From Candidatus Cloacimonadota bacterium (GTDB lineage: Bacteria; Cloacimonadota; Cloacimonadia; Cloacimonadales; Cloacimonadaceae), in contig JAJBBF010000065.1 in NCBI GenBank assembly GCA_020532215.1, positions 1-37,553 of the forward strand: a DNA stretch of 37,553 nt. Reading direction: 5' to 3'. Within the stretch, counting starts at the first letter, position 1, and each line of letters begins with the position of its first letter. Made by a program: the position numbers and the translations under genes. The notes beneath the pieces were generated by a model, which saw only the letters and a program-made list of their open reading frames with translations, searched no databases and was not told the DNA's origin. Shown piece by piece: positions 23,953 to 32,109 of the stretch.

Positions 23953-25551
23953 ATGAGTGAAACAAGATACGATGTGATAGTTGTAGGCGGAGGAATGGCC
24001 GGCCTGACCGCCACCGCCTATCTTGCCCGCGAGGGGCGGAAAGTGCTGCTGCTCGAAAAGAACAGGGAGTTGGGCGGTCTGGTCAATTCTTTTACCAGGG
24101 ACGGTTTCCATTATGATTCCGGAGTAAGGGCCCTGGAATCCGCGGGGATCATCCTGCCCATGCTAAAGGATCTGAAGATCGAGCTGGAAGTGGTGAAAAG
24201 CCCGGTTACGCTGGGCATCGAAAACGAGATATTGGATATCGACGATCTGGGCAGCCTGGATAGATACCGGGAGTTCCTGAAGAAGTTCTATCCCGGCAGC
24301 AAAGACGAGATCGACCGCCTGATGAAGATCATCCGCAGGATCATGAAGTACATGGATGTTCTCTACGGGATCGAAAACCCCATCTTCAAGGATCTGAAGC
24401 ACGACTTTGCCTTCATCTTTAAAAAGCTGCTGCCCTGGTTTCCCCGCTTTTTGCTCACCGTGGGCAAGATCGACCGCATGCAGATGCCGGTGGAGGAGCA
24501 CCTCAACTCCCTGCTCACCAACCCCTCGCTCCGGGATATCATCTCGCAGCACTTTTTCAAGAATACACCAACCTTCTTTGCCCTGAGCTACTTTTCGCTC
24601 TACCTGGACTATTTCTATCCCAAAGGTGGCGTGGGCAAGCTGTCTGAAGGGCTTAGGGACAAGATCCTGGAACTTGGCGGCGAGATCAGGACAGAAACAA
24701 CAATCCAAAGCGTGTCTGCCGGCAGTAAAACGGTGACCGACCAAAACAGCAGCAGCTACGGCTATGAAAACCTGATCTGGGCCGCCGACCTCAAAACCCT
24801 GTACAGGATCGCCGATATTGGCGAACTGCCGGCTGAGGCCAAAGCAAGATTCGAAACTGCTAAAGCCAGAATGCTGCAAAACAAAGGCGGGGAATCGGTT
24901 TTCTCCCTGTTTCTGGGGGTTGACGAGCCACTGGACAGTTTTCGCCGGATCGCCAAAGGCCACTTTTTCTATACCCCTTCGCGGCAGGGCCTGGGCGAAA
25001 CGCACCGCGGGGAGTTGCAGGAGCTGTTGAGCAGATTTGACCATCTGGGCAAGGAAGAGATTCTGGCCTGGCTGGAAAAGTTCCTTTCCCTGAACACCTT
25101 CGAGATATCAATTCCCGGCCTCAAAGATGATAATACCGTTCCTGCCGGCCAGACGGGGATGATCGTGAGTTTCCTGGCCGATTATGAGCTGTTCAAAAAG
25201 GTGGCCGAGGCTGGCTGGCTGGATGAATTCATCACCACGATCGAGGATCGCGTGATCAGCTTGCTGGCAGGCTCCGTGTATCCCATGCTGAAAGACAGGG
25301 TGATCTCCCGCTTCTCGCATTCGCCCCTGAGCATCCACAACCGGGTGGCCAGCTCCGAGGGGGCGATCGTGGGTTGGGAGTTTCAACCGGATATGCCGGT
25401 GATCAACAAGATCAAAATTGCCGACCGCGCTGTCTTCACCCCCCTGCCCTCGGTTTATCAAGCGGGACAGTGGGCCTACAGCCCTGCCGGGGTGCCCATG
25501 TCCATCCTCACAGGGAAACTGGCCGCCAAAGAGGTAATCAAACCTAAGTAA
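23953..25551 (+). CDS. phytoene-desaturase/CrtISO-like FAD oxidoreductase
   Basis: A 532-aa flavoprotein of the phytoene dehydrogenase-like group (COG1233). The N-terminal dinucleotide fold VVGGGMAGLTA leads to LLLEKNRELGGLV, and the C-terminal FAD motif is QAGQWAYSPAGVPMSILTGK. Relatives desaturate, saturate or isomerise polyenes and retinoids. No carotenoid synthesis genes (crtB, crtE) are in the window, so a lipid or quinone-like substrate is equally possible. ATG 23953 is preferred over TTG 23944. The ribosome binding site is weak. It ends the three-gene operon. Confidence 0.82.
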   Translation: MSETRYDVIVVGGGMAGLTATAYLAREGRKVLLLEKNRELGGLVNSFTRDGFHYDSGVRALESAGIILPMLKDLKIELEVVKSPVTLGIENEILDIDDLGSLDRYREFLKKFYPGSKDEIDRLMKIIRRIMKYMDVLYGIENPIFKDLKHDFAFIFKKLLPWFPRFLLTVGKIDRMQMPVEEHLNSLLTNPSLRDIISQHFFKNTPTFFALSYFSLYLDYFYPKGGVGKLSEGLRDKILELGGEIRTETTIQSVSAGSKTVTDQNSSSYGYENLIWAADLKTLYRIADIGELPAEAKARFETAKARMLQNKGGESVFSLFLGVDEPLDSFRRIAKGHFFYTPSRQGLGETHRGELQELLSRFDHLGKEEILAWLEKFLSLNTFEISIPGLKDDNTVPAGQTGMIVSFLADYELFKKVAEAGWLDEFITTIEDRVISLLAGSVYPMLKDRVISRFSHSPLSIHNRVASSEGAIVGWEFQPDMPVINKIKIADRAVFTPLPSVYQAGQWAYSPAGVPMSILTGKLAAKEVIKPK

Positions 25552-25609
25552 ACGGATGGCGCCTGCCGCCCGTTTCTAACAGGAAAGCAATCAACTTCAG
25601 GCCAAACAG

Positions 25610-25644
25610 CCAATAAAACAGGGCGGAACGTTTCCGCTCCGCCC
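25610..25644 (-). terminator. rho-independent terminator for the minus-strand lipoprotein operon
   Basis: On the minus strand GGGCGGAGCG and CGTTCCGCCC form a 10-bp stem (one G-U) around a GAAA tetraloop, followed by TGTTTTATT. On the plus strand an A-C mismatch weakens the stem, but it may also affect the convergent FAD gene transcript. Confidence 0.7.
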
Positions 25645-25692
25645 GGTCAATTCGCAGCCTCCGGTAAGTTTTTGGAGGCTTGGCAGAGGTTC

Positions 25693-26151
25693 TCAGCGCC
25701 CGAGCAGTTCTCCTATCCTGGTGAGCTCAGCCTGAGCGGCTTCGTTTATCAGGGCCGGGGTTCCGTAGGCCTCAATCCCGAAAAAGATGAGTACGCTGGA
25801 GTTCGCTTCCGGCGGGCCGTATTCCCCGGACAGGGGCAGCAGCACACGCGACAGGCGGTCTTTAATCCCTGAAGGCAGGGTAACTGTAAGGGTGTCCGGC
25901 CAAACGATCTCCAGGGCCGAATCCGAGGCCTTGATGGAGTCGATCAGATCCGGGCCGACAGCCAGCATGGCCACTTCGCCGGCGTTTTGCAGCAGGCTGA
26001 GGACAGCAGCAGCCAGTTCATCGGCCTCAACACAGGGCCTGGCTTCGCCGTCGCTGAAAAGAGTGGCTTTGATGCCATCCTCACCGGTTTGGGCGATGCA
26101 GCAGCCCGTGAGCAGGGCGATCAAACCGACCAAAGCCATGCAGCGTCTCAC
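25693..26151 (-). CDS. lipoprotein of unknown function
   Basis: A 152-aa lipoprotein with lipobox LLTGC (Cys 17). The remainder is alpha/beta-like (KATLFSDGEARPC, VAMLAVGPDLIDSI, SSVLIFFGIEAYGTPALI), with no recognised family. GTG 26151 is the start, with AGAGG 5 nt upstream; ATG 26139 is the alternative. It begins 8 nt after the stop of the large lipoprotein gene, so the two share a transcript, and a terminator follows it. Confidence 0.7.
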   Translation of the reverse strand: MRRCMALVGLIALLTGCCIAQTGEDGIKATLFSDGEARPCVEADELAAAVLSLLQNAGEVAMLAVGPDLIDSIKASDSALEIVWPDTLTVTLPSGIKDRLSRVLLPLSGEYGPPEANSSVLIFFGIEAYGTPALINEAAQAELTRIGELLGR

Positions 26152-26159
26152 GTTTTCCT

Positions 26160-28445
26160 CTAATAGATGGTGATCTCGTCCAGCAGGCAGGCGGAGTCAT
26201 AGATACTGTCGCCAACGTCACCGGCAGAGATCCTGAGACGCACAATCTGTCCGTGATAGGCGCTGATATCCGCCACAAACTGGCGCCAGCCGGTCATGTA
26301 GCAGCCGCCTTGGTCAAATGAGATGGGTGGCGTGCAGTTGGTGAGCCCGTAGCCCACGAAGGAATCGATGGTCTCGTGGAAGAGGGTGTGGGTGGCGCCG
26401 GTGCTGTCCACCAGGGCAAAGGTGAGATAGTCCTGGTATTGGGATCCCACCCATTCCATGAACTCTTCGGAGATGAAGTTCCATTTGATGCTGAGGTTGT
26501 TCACAGAATCGGGTACGCGGAAAGGCTGGGAGATGGATCCGCTGCTGGTGGTGAAACCGAGCCCGGTGGAGATGATGCCCATATAGGAGCCCTGGGTTGG
26601 GGCTTGGTCTCCAAGCTGGGTGATCACACGGCCATCGCCTTCGCGGAACCAGCCGTTGAGGTTGCCGAACTCAAAGTCTCCGTTGATAAGGTCATAGGTA
26701 TAGTGCAATCCGTCCCGGCCCCACATCGAATAGGCGGCGTGGTAATGGCCGGGGTCGGTCTGTCCGGCTATGAAAGCTTCGCCGTTGTTCTTGAGCTGAA
26801 CGGCCAGGCGGCGGAAATACTCCAGCACCCGGTCGCGGGCCCAGGTGGCTCCTACTATCTTCGAGAATCCCAAATAGGCGTTCGCGCCTTTCGCGGAGAA
26901 AGCGTTGCGGAGATTGTTCACCTTGAAGCTCTCGCAGGAGGAGTTGAAGACCACGCTGTTCGGCATGGTGCCGGGCAGGTTCTGGATCCAGGCGGAACGG
27001 ACACTGTATACGGTGCCCTTTTGGGCAAAGCCGCCGGCGGTGGAATAGGTTACGTTTTCGAAGAAACCGATCTCGTCGTTGAGGATGGGGAGGATGTAAT
27101 CCCAGATATTATCGTCGGTCATCAGTTCCCGGGTGAGGATGTGTTCACCGCCAACCCCATGGGTGTACATGATCACGGTGCCGTATTCATGGATGTTGTT
27201 CAGGGAAGCGATGGTGCACTCTCCGGCGCTGAGGCTGACAACGTTGAGGCCCAGGTCGCTTTCATTGAAGATGGTGGTGAGTCCAGGCAGGACATTGGAG
27301 CTGGCGGAAAGTTGCTGCGTGAAGGGCTGCCAGATCAGGACGTCCTTGTCCTGGATAACGTCTTCATCCTCTTCCTTGGGATCGGCAGCGCCGACCGGCA
27401 ACACCCTGGGATCCGGTGCGATTCCACGGGTCTGCTTGTTAAGCGGAATGGAGGGTCCGCGAGGTCGTGTGTTTCCCACCGGAGCGCCGAGGGTAGTGAT
27501 ATATCCGTCCTCGTCTGTCTCGGAGAAGATCACTCCGCCTTTGATACCTGAGGAATAGGTGACCTCCAGATAGCCGTCCACAATCTCGGCTTTGGTTACG
27601 CCGGGCTGGTCCTCGAACCAGGTTTTCAGCTCTTGGGCGCCTTCTTCGAGGGTATTGGCATCGGTGGCGTTCAGGGCGGCGGAGATGGCGGCATGGTTGT
27701 CGATCATCTCGTCCACCTGCGTCTGGGTGATGGTTTCGTGAATGGTGACCTTGTACAGCGGCGAGTAGTTTGCCACCTTGGCGTCGGAATAAGCCACGAT
27801 CCGATAATAGCGGTCTCCGGCCATGGTTTCCAGGATCCCGGGATAGCCGGACCAGACGTTGTCGTTCTGGATCTCGTCGTAATGGCTGTAGAGGTCGCCA
27901 TCATCATAAAGCGAGCCGATCTCATCCACCACGGCGAAGGTGGAGTCCAGCTTGGCCACTGCGACATTTGTAATGCCCCGGGTGGTGGAGGTCAGGGTTT
28001 GGCGGACCACAGTGTAGCCGGTTTGGTTGGCAAAAAAGCTGCTTTGGCTGAAATACGGGTGGCCGGTGAATTCCACATCGGTGTTCCGCATCACGTAGAA
28101 GGTGGCGGTGCCCGTGTTTCCCTTTTTGTCCTTGGCCTCGCAGACGATGGTGTTTTCACCCATCTGCAGCGCGATGTCCGTCAAACTCCAGTTGGTGGTC
28201 CCGGTTGCCTCCACGGCAGCAGCGTCGTTGACCTTGATGGTAATGGATTTGATTTCCTTGTTGTCAAAAGCCGTCCCTGCCAGGTCGATGGTTTCCTGGG
28301 TGGTGGCGTAAGAAAAATAGTTGGTGGGAGATGAGATCTGGATAACGGGGTTTTCGTCATCCTTGGGGAACAACCAGGCGCAAGCCCCCAGCAAGAACAG
28401 CAAACCGATCAACAGGACTGGCGTCAGCCTTGTTAGGTTCTTCAT
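26160..28445 (-). CDS. multidomain lipoprotein with a possible clan CD cysteine-peptidase core
   Basis: A 761-aa lipoprotein with lipobox LLGAC (Cys 22). Residues about 32-120 look like an Ig-like repeat (NPVIQISSPTNYFSY... to TATFYVM); about 125-240 is a second beta domain. Between 400 and 560, a hydrophobic strand ends in YTHG (His 429) and another ends in FNSSC (Cys 504), the spacing and context of the His-Gly and Cys elements of clan CD peptidases (caspase, gingipain, CHAT). From about 588 on, NGDFEFGNLNGWFREGDG and later strands fit a jelly-roll or carbohydrate-binding-like domain. It sits on the cell surface or in the periplasm. The peptidase role is inference. AGGAGG lies 5 nt before the ATG. 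Confidence 0.7.
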   Translation of the reverse strand: MKNLTRLTPVLLIGLLFLLGACAWLFPKDDENPVIQISSPTNYFSYATTQETIDLAGTAFDNKEIKSITIKVNDAAAVEATGTTNWSLTDIALQMGENTIVCEAKDKKGNTGTATFYVMRNTDVEFTGHPYFSQSSFFANQTGYTVVRQTLTSTTRGITNVAVAKLDSTFAVVDEIGSLYDDGDLYSHYDEIQNDNVWSGYPGILETMAGDRYYRIVAYSDAKVANYSPLYKVTIHETITQTQVDEMIDNHAAISAALNATDANTLEEGAQELKTWFEDQPGVTKAEIVDGYLEVTYSSGIKGGVIFSETDEDGYITTLGAPVGNTRPRGPSIPLNKQTRGIAPDPRVLPVGAADPKEEDEDVIQDKDVLIWQPFTQQLSASSNVLPGLTTIFNESDLGLNVVSLSAGECTIASLNNIHEYGTVIMYTHGVGGEHILTRELMTDDNIWDYILPILNDEIGFFENVTYSTAGGFAQKGTVYSVRSAWIQNLPGTMPNSVVFNSSCESFKVNNLRNAFSAKGANAYLGFSKIVGATWARDRVLEYFRRLAVQLKNNGEAFIAGQTDPGHYHAAYSMWGRDGLHYTYDLINGDFEFGNLNGWFREGDGRVITQLGDQAPTQGSYMGIISTGLGFTTSSGSISQPFRVPDSVNNLSIKWNFISEEFMEWVGSQYQDYLTFALVDSTGATHTLFHETIDSFVGYGLTNCTPPISFDQGGCYMTGWRQFVADISAYHGQIVRLRISAGDVGDSIYDSACLLDEITIY

Positions 28446-28528
28446 AACATCCTCCTTTCAAGGACAAGTTTATTAAGGTGCATGTTGGTCTGCCGCCATA
28501 GGCAGAGACCCAACTCTCTCAGTTTGGC

Positions 28529-28556
28529 AATTTATTCCCATACAAAAAGCTGTCAA
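28529..28556 (-). promoter_or_regulatory. promoter of the minus-strand lipoprotein operon
   Basis: On the minus strand TTGACA (complement of 28551-28556), a 16-bp spacer and TAAATT (complement of 28529-28534). The predicted start near 28522 gives a leader of about 77 nt ending in AGGAGG. Confidence 0.6.
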
Positions 28557-28711
28557 GTAAAAAATCGCGTATAAACCTGAGAGCGTGCTTTTTTTGCTCC
28601 CTACCCCCGTTGGTGCCAATACTGGTTTCGGAGTTGGAAAAGCTTTTGGAATAAAGGGATATAGGCCCAGAGTGGATTAGGTTTCTGAGGATAAATTTCC
28701 ACAGGAAAAGA

Positions 28712-30019
28712 TCACATTGTGTCCAAGATCAACTCTTCCTTCTCTATCGGCTCGGGGCTGAAAGTGTAGGCTGCGCGGATAAGGCGCACCACTTCTTCCG
28801 CCTGGGCCTGGTCGTTGGCATGGATTTCACCAATGGGTTCTCCTTTTTCCAAGCAGTCCCCGATCTTGGGGATAAGCAGGGCGCCGGCGCCGTAGTCGAT
28901 AGAGTCCGAAACCTGCATCCGGCCAGCCTTGATCCGCACCAGGGCGTAGCCAATGGCGCGGGCGTCGATGGCTTTCACATAGCCACCGGTTTCGGCCAGA
29001 ACCGGTATCTTCACCGATGTCTTGCCTAGAAGGCTGTAATCATCAAGCACACGGGGATCGCCGCCCTGGGCTGTGATGATCTCCTCCAGCTTGGCCAGAG
29101 CTTTGCCGCTGGAAACGGCTGTTTGGATCATGTCCACGGCCTCTCGTTCCGAAGCGGCCAGCCCTCCGCTCAGCAGCAGCCTCGCGGTGAGTTCCGTGGT
29201 GAGTATCTTGGTGTCGCGCAGAGGGTTTCCTTTCAGATATTCGATCGCCTCCACCATCTCCAGGGCGTTGCCCACAGCCAGGCCGAGGGGTGAATTCATG
29301 TTCGAAAAGACCACCTGGACCTTCTGGCTAAAGCTGGCGCCGGTGGAGACCAGCAGTTTGGACAGTTCGCGGGCTTTGCCCAGATCCGGCATGAAAGCGC
29401 CGCTGCCGATCTTGAGGTCGATCACCAGGTGTTCGCTGCCTTCGGCGATCTTTTTGCTCATGATGCTGGCTGTGATCAGGCCCAGGCTTTCCACGGTGGC
29501 GGTCACGTCGCGCAGGGCGTAGATACGCTTGTCGGCGGGAACCAGCGCGTCGGATTGGCCGATCAGGGCGCAGCCATGTTTTTCCACCAGGGCCTGGAAC
29601 TCTTCCGGGGCATACTGGGTGCGGAATCCGGGGATGGACTCCAGCTTGTCGAGGGTGCCACCGGTATGGCCGAGGCCGCGTCCGGAGATCATCGGCACAG
29701 CAAGTCCCAGGGAAGCCGCGATGGGAGCCAGCATCAGGCTGATCTTGTCGCCGACTCCGCCGGTGGAATGCTTGTCCGCGACGATCAGTTCAGCGGGGAA
29801 TTTGATGATCTGGCCGCTGTCGATGTAGCTTTGGGTGAGGCTGGCGATCTCCCGGGCATCCAGGCCCTGGAAAAATATGGCCATCAGCAGCGCGCTCATC
29901 TGGTATTCGGGGATCGCGCCGGCCATGTAGTTTTCGATGAAGGAGGCTATATCCTTGGCTGAGATGGCTTTGCCTTCGCGTTTGGCGAGAATGAGTTCCA
30001 CGGGGTTGATATTTGGCAT
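28712..30019 (-). CDS. pyrimidine-nucleoside (thymidine) phosphorylase
   Basis: Cleaves thymidine/uridine with phosphate to base and (deoxy)ribose-1-phosphate in nucleoside salvage. The true start is ATG 30019, giving 435 aa, the usual length; the ORF track's extra 139 residues are out-of-family, low-complexity read-back through the upstream permease gene. Motifs: DKHSTGGVGDK (82-92), SGRGLGHTGGTLDKLE (112-127) and the C-terminal PYNP domain with RIKAGR and DSIDYGAGA. AAGGA lies 8 nt before the ATG. The gene is 14 nt downstream of a PhnE-like permease. It could be called deoA or pdp; the substrate range cannot be read from sequence. Confidence 0.93.
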   Translation of the reverse strand: MPNINPVELILAKREGKAISAKDIASFIENYMAGAIPEYQMSALLMAIFFQGLDAREIASLTQSYIDSGQIIKFPAELIVADKHSTGGVGDKISLMLAPIAASLGLAVPMISGRGLGHTGGTLDKLESIPGFRTQYAPEEFQALVEKHGCALIGQSDALVPADKRIYALRDVTATVESLGLITASIMSKKIAEGSEHLVIDLKIGSGAFMPDLGKARELSKLLVSTGASFSQKVQVVFSNMNSPLGLAVGNALEMVEAIEYLKGNPLRDTKILTTELTARLLLSGGLAASEREAVDMIQTAVSSGKALAKLEEIITAQGGDPRVLDDYSLLGKTSVKIPVLAETGGYVKAIDARAIGYALVRIKAGRMQVSDSIDYGAGALLIPKIGDCLEKGEPIGEIHANDQAQAEEVVRLIRAAYTFSPEPIEKEELILDTM

Positions 30020-30033
30020 GAGGATGTTCCTTA

Positions 30034-31014
30034 TTAGCTGGAGACCAGTTTTTCGCGGATATAGCCGCTGAAAATATCCATCACCCAGACCACGATGGCG
30101 ATCAGCCACATGATCAGGCCCACGTTGCGCCAGGCCAGCATCTGCTGCTGTTGGTTGAGGGCGAGGCCGATGCCGCCTCCGCCCACAAAGCCGACGATGG
30201 TGGCCATGCGCACATTGATGTCCCAGCGGTAGATGGTGAAGGCCAGATAGGGAGCCAGGATCTGGGGGGTTACGGCGTAGCGCCAGACCTGCAGGGTGGA
30301 AGCGCCGGTGGCCTTGATAGCCTCCACGGGTCCGGGATCGATGTTTTCGATCTGCTCGGAGTATAGCTTCACCAGCGCGGCGATGGAATGGATCCATAGA
30401 GCCAGCATACCGGCAAAGGGGCCGATGCCCACCCAAACGCAGAAGATGATGGCCCAGACGATGGCCTCGATGGAGCGGAAAATGGTTGAGATGGTACGGA
30501 TGAAGATGTAGGCGGCCTTGCCGGCGGGGGAGCCGTACATCAGGTTTTTGGCGGCGAAAAAGCTGAGCAGGAAAGCGAAGGGAATGGCAAAAACCGTGGC
30601 CAGCAAGGCCAGATAGATGGTTTCCATCAGGGCGGCCAGCATCGGCATCAGTTGGTTCAGATTGGGGTTGAAGATGCCCTTGATGATGTTCTGGGCGTTA
30701 CCCGCCTGGGTGAGAAAAGCCAGCGGCCTCACCTCCACGATCACCCAGCCGACCACAGAACTGATCAGGATCCCCAGAGCGGCTTCCCACTTCCAGAATT
30801 GGTGTCCGGAACCAGTTTCCGGTCTGACGATCATCCTTCCGATGCTGCCTTTGCAGGCGCCCAAAGCCAGCCCCACGGCAACAGGCGGCAGCAGGATCAG
30901 CCAGGCCGGGGCAGGCGTGGTTACCACCTCCAGCCGGAAGACCAGCCAGGCGCTGCAGCCCAGGATGTAGAGCCAGAGCAGATATTCGATCGCGCTTGCT
31001 TTCAGATACTTCAT
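30034..31014 (-). CDS. PhnE-type ABC transporter permease, orphan
   Basis: A 326-aa inner-membrane protein with about seven to eight helices. The C-terminal two thirds match phosphonate/phosphite permeases: ETIYLALLATVFAIPFAFLLSFFAAKNL, then the EAA-like loop VEAIKATGASTLQVWRYAVTPQ and the GGGGIG motif. No PhnC ATPase or PhnD binding-protein gene is adjacent. It is followed by pyrimidine-nucleoside phosphorylase at 14 nt, so the pair may be co-expressed. The ATG has no Shine-Dalgarno sequence (the preceding bases are CCTCCC), and TTGACT lies about 29 nt upstream. Confidence 0.85.
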   Translation of the reverse strand: MKYLKASAIEYLLWLYILGCSAWLVFRLEVVTTPAPAWLILLPPVAVGLALGACKGSIGRMIVRPETGSGHQFWKWEAALGILISSVVGWVIVEVRPLAFLTQAGNAQNIIKGIFNPNLNQLMPMLAALMETIYLALLATVFAIPFAFLLSFFAAKNLMYGSPAGKAAYIFIRTISTIFRSIEAIVWAIIFCVWVGIGPFAGMLALWIHSIAALVKLYSEQIENIDPGPVEAIKATGASTLQVWRYAVTPQILAPYLAFTIYRWDINVRMATIVGFVGGGGIGLALNQQQQMLAWRNVGLIMWLIAIVVWVMDIFSGYIREKLVSS

Positions 31015-31217
31015 GGGAGGTAAGCTGAAAAAGGGGGCGGAAAAGTCAAGCAGTTTTTGTTTTCCCTACGGAATCAACGGATTCAAAGGATTGTAGGGAT
31101 TTCTTTAACCAGAGGCACGGAGATAAAGAGAAAAAGGAAAAAGGTTTGCTCACAGCCCCGCTGTGTCATTCCGGGGTGGGGCTTCAGCCCCGGGGCCCCG
31201 GAAGCCAGAGAAAAATA
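31015..31217. repeat. intergenic hairpins and repeat-like debris
   Basis: Divergent gap between phnE and the carboxypeptidase gene. It holds an imperfect hairpin 31064-31098 (CCCTAC...GTAGGG), a small hairpin 31151-31165 (CACAG/CTGTG) and a GC-rich palindrome 31171-31201 centred on GGGGCTTCAGCCCC. The A-rich string around 31110-31145 looks like low-complexity dispersed repeat sequence. No gene is supported. Confidence 0.4.
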
Positions 31218-31245
31218 TTGACAGATCGTGCGTTCTCGCTATTAT
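31218..31245 (+). promoter_or_regulatory. promoter predicted to give a leaderless mRNA
   Basis: TTGACA (31218-31223), 16 bp, TATTAT (31240-31245). The start codon at 31253 lies 7 nt after the -10 box, exactly where transcription should begin. No ribosome binding site is present. Confidence 0.7.
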
Positions 31246-31252
31246 GAATGGC

Positions 31253-32032
31253 ATGCTAAAAACACGTCAACTGATCTTCTTGGCCGCTCTGACGCTGGCC
31301 TGGGCGGGGAATATAACGGCGGATGATGTTCCGACCACCCGGATGGTTGCGCCACCTGCGGATTCCCTCAGTCCCGTGGCCCATTCTGCTTCCTTGGATA
31401 CCGGCAGATCTGTCCTGAACAAAGAAATATCCGTCTTCAGATTTGAGGGAACAGGCCCGGAAAAGGTCATCATCGTGGGCGGCATCCACGGCAACGAACC
31501 TCAGAGTGTGGTTTTCGCGGAGGCTTTGGTGGACAGCCTGAACACCCTGGAACCCACAACCATGGCCAAAACCCTGATCGTGATCCCGCTTTTGAACCCA
31601 GACGGTTTTGAACTGAAAACCCGCAAAAACGCCCGCGGAATAGACCTGAACCGGAACTTTCCCGCGCTGGACTTCTCAGTGGGATATCCCAAGAGCAAAT
31701 ACTACGGTGGGGATAAAGCCGGCTCCGAACCCGAAACGAGATTCATGTTGGACCTGCTAAAGAGGGAAAAACCGGACCTTTTGATAATGCTGCACACTCC
31801 CTACAACCTCGTCAACAGCGACGGCGACTCTCTGGGTCTGGGTCCCCGGCTGGCCGAAACGCTGGGCCTAAAATACCTTGCTGAAATGGCATATTCCACT
31901 CCCGGGGCCGCCGGCAGTTACTTCGGCAGGGAGGGTCGTCTGCCTGTGCTCACCGTAGAATTCCCAGCCCGGGACGACGTCTGGAAGAGATTTGGCGTAA
32001 AGTTCCTCAGGTTTTTACTGGCGTCGGAGTAA
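31253..32032 (+). CDS. M14-family zinc carboxypeptidase (MpaA-like)
   Basis: A 259-aa secreted or periplasmic zinc peptidase. The signal peptide ends near LAWAGNITA. Zinc ligands: His 79 and Glu 82 (HGNEP) and His 181 (IMLHTPY); GIDLNRNFP is the substrate-binding stretch and Glu 236 in LTVEFP is the catalytic acid. The closest known type is the murein-peptide amidase MpaA or a gamma-D-glutamyl-diaminopimelate peptidase, so a role in peptidoglycan peptide cleavage is likely. ATG 31253 is chosen over ATG 31244 (which lies inside the -10 box) and the longer ORF start. Confidence 0.85.
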   Translation: MLKTRQLIFLAALTLAWAGNITADDVPTTRMVAPPADSLSPVAHSASLDTGRSVLNKEISVFRFEGTGPEKVIIVGGIHGNEPQSVVFAEALVDSLNTLEPTTMAKTLIVIPLLNPDGFELKTRKNARGIDLNRNFPALDFSVGYPKSKYYGGDKAGSEPETRFMLDLLKREKPDLLIMLHTPYNLVNSDGDSLGLGPRLAETLGLKYLAEMAYSTPGAAGSYFGREGRLPVLTVEFPARDDVWKRFGVKFLRFLLASE

Positions 32033-32043
32033 GAAAAAAATCC

Positions 32044-32071
32044 TTGCCAAGATCAGAGGGGATAATGAAAT
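32044..32071 (+). promoter_or_regulatory. promoter of the secreted sorting-domain protein
   Basis: TTGCCA (32044-32049), 16 bp, TGAAAT (32066-32071, four matches of six). It resembles the 3802 promoter, including the preceding A-tract and CTTGCCA. The predicted start is near 32078. Confidence 0.45.
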
Positions 32072-32109
32072 TGGTAATCATCTGAAATTTCATCCAAGGA
32101 GATACAATT

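Noticed and set aside
26376-27551. 391-aa plus-strand ORF inside the large lipoprotein gene
   Set aside because: Antisense shadow; the minus-strand gene has a promoter, SD, lipobox and coherent domains.
30020-30436. N-terminal extension of the phosphorylase ORF (139 aa)
   Set aside because: Arg/His/Gly-rich out-of-frame reading of phnE. The family N-terminus and a ribosome binding site lie at ATG 30019.
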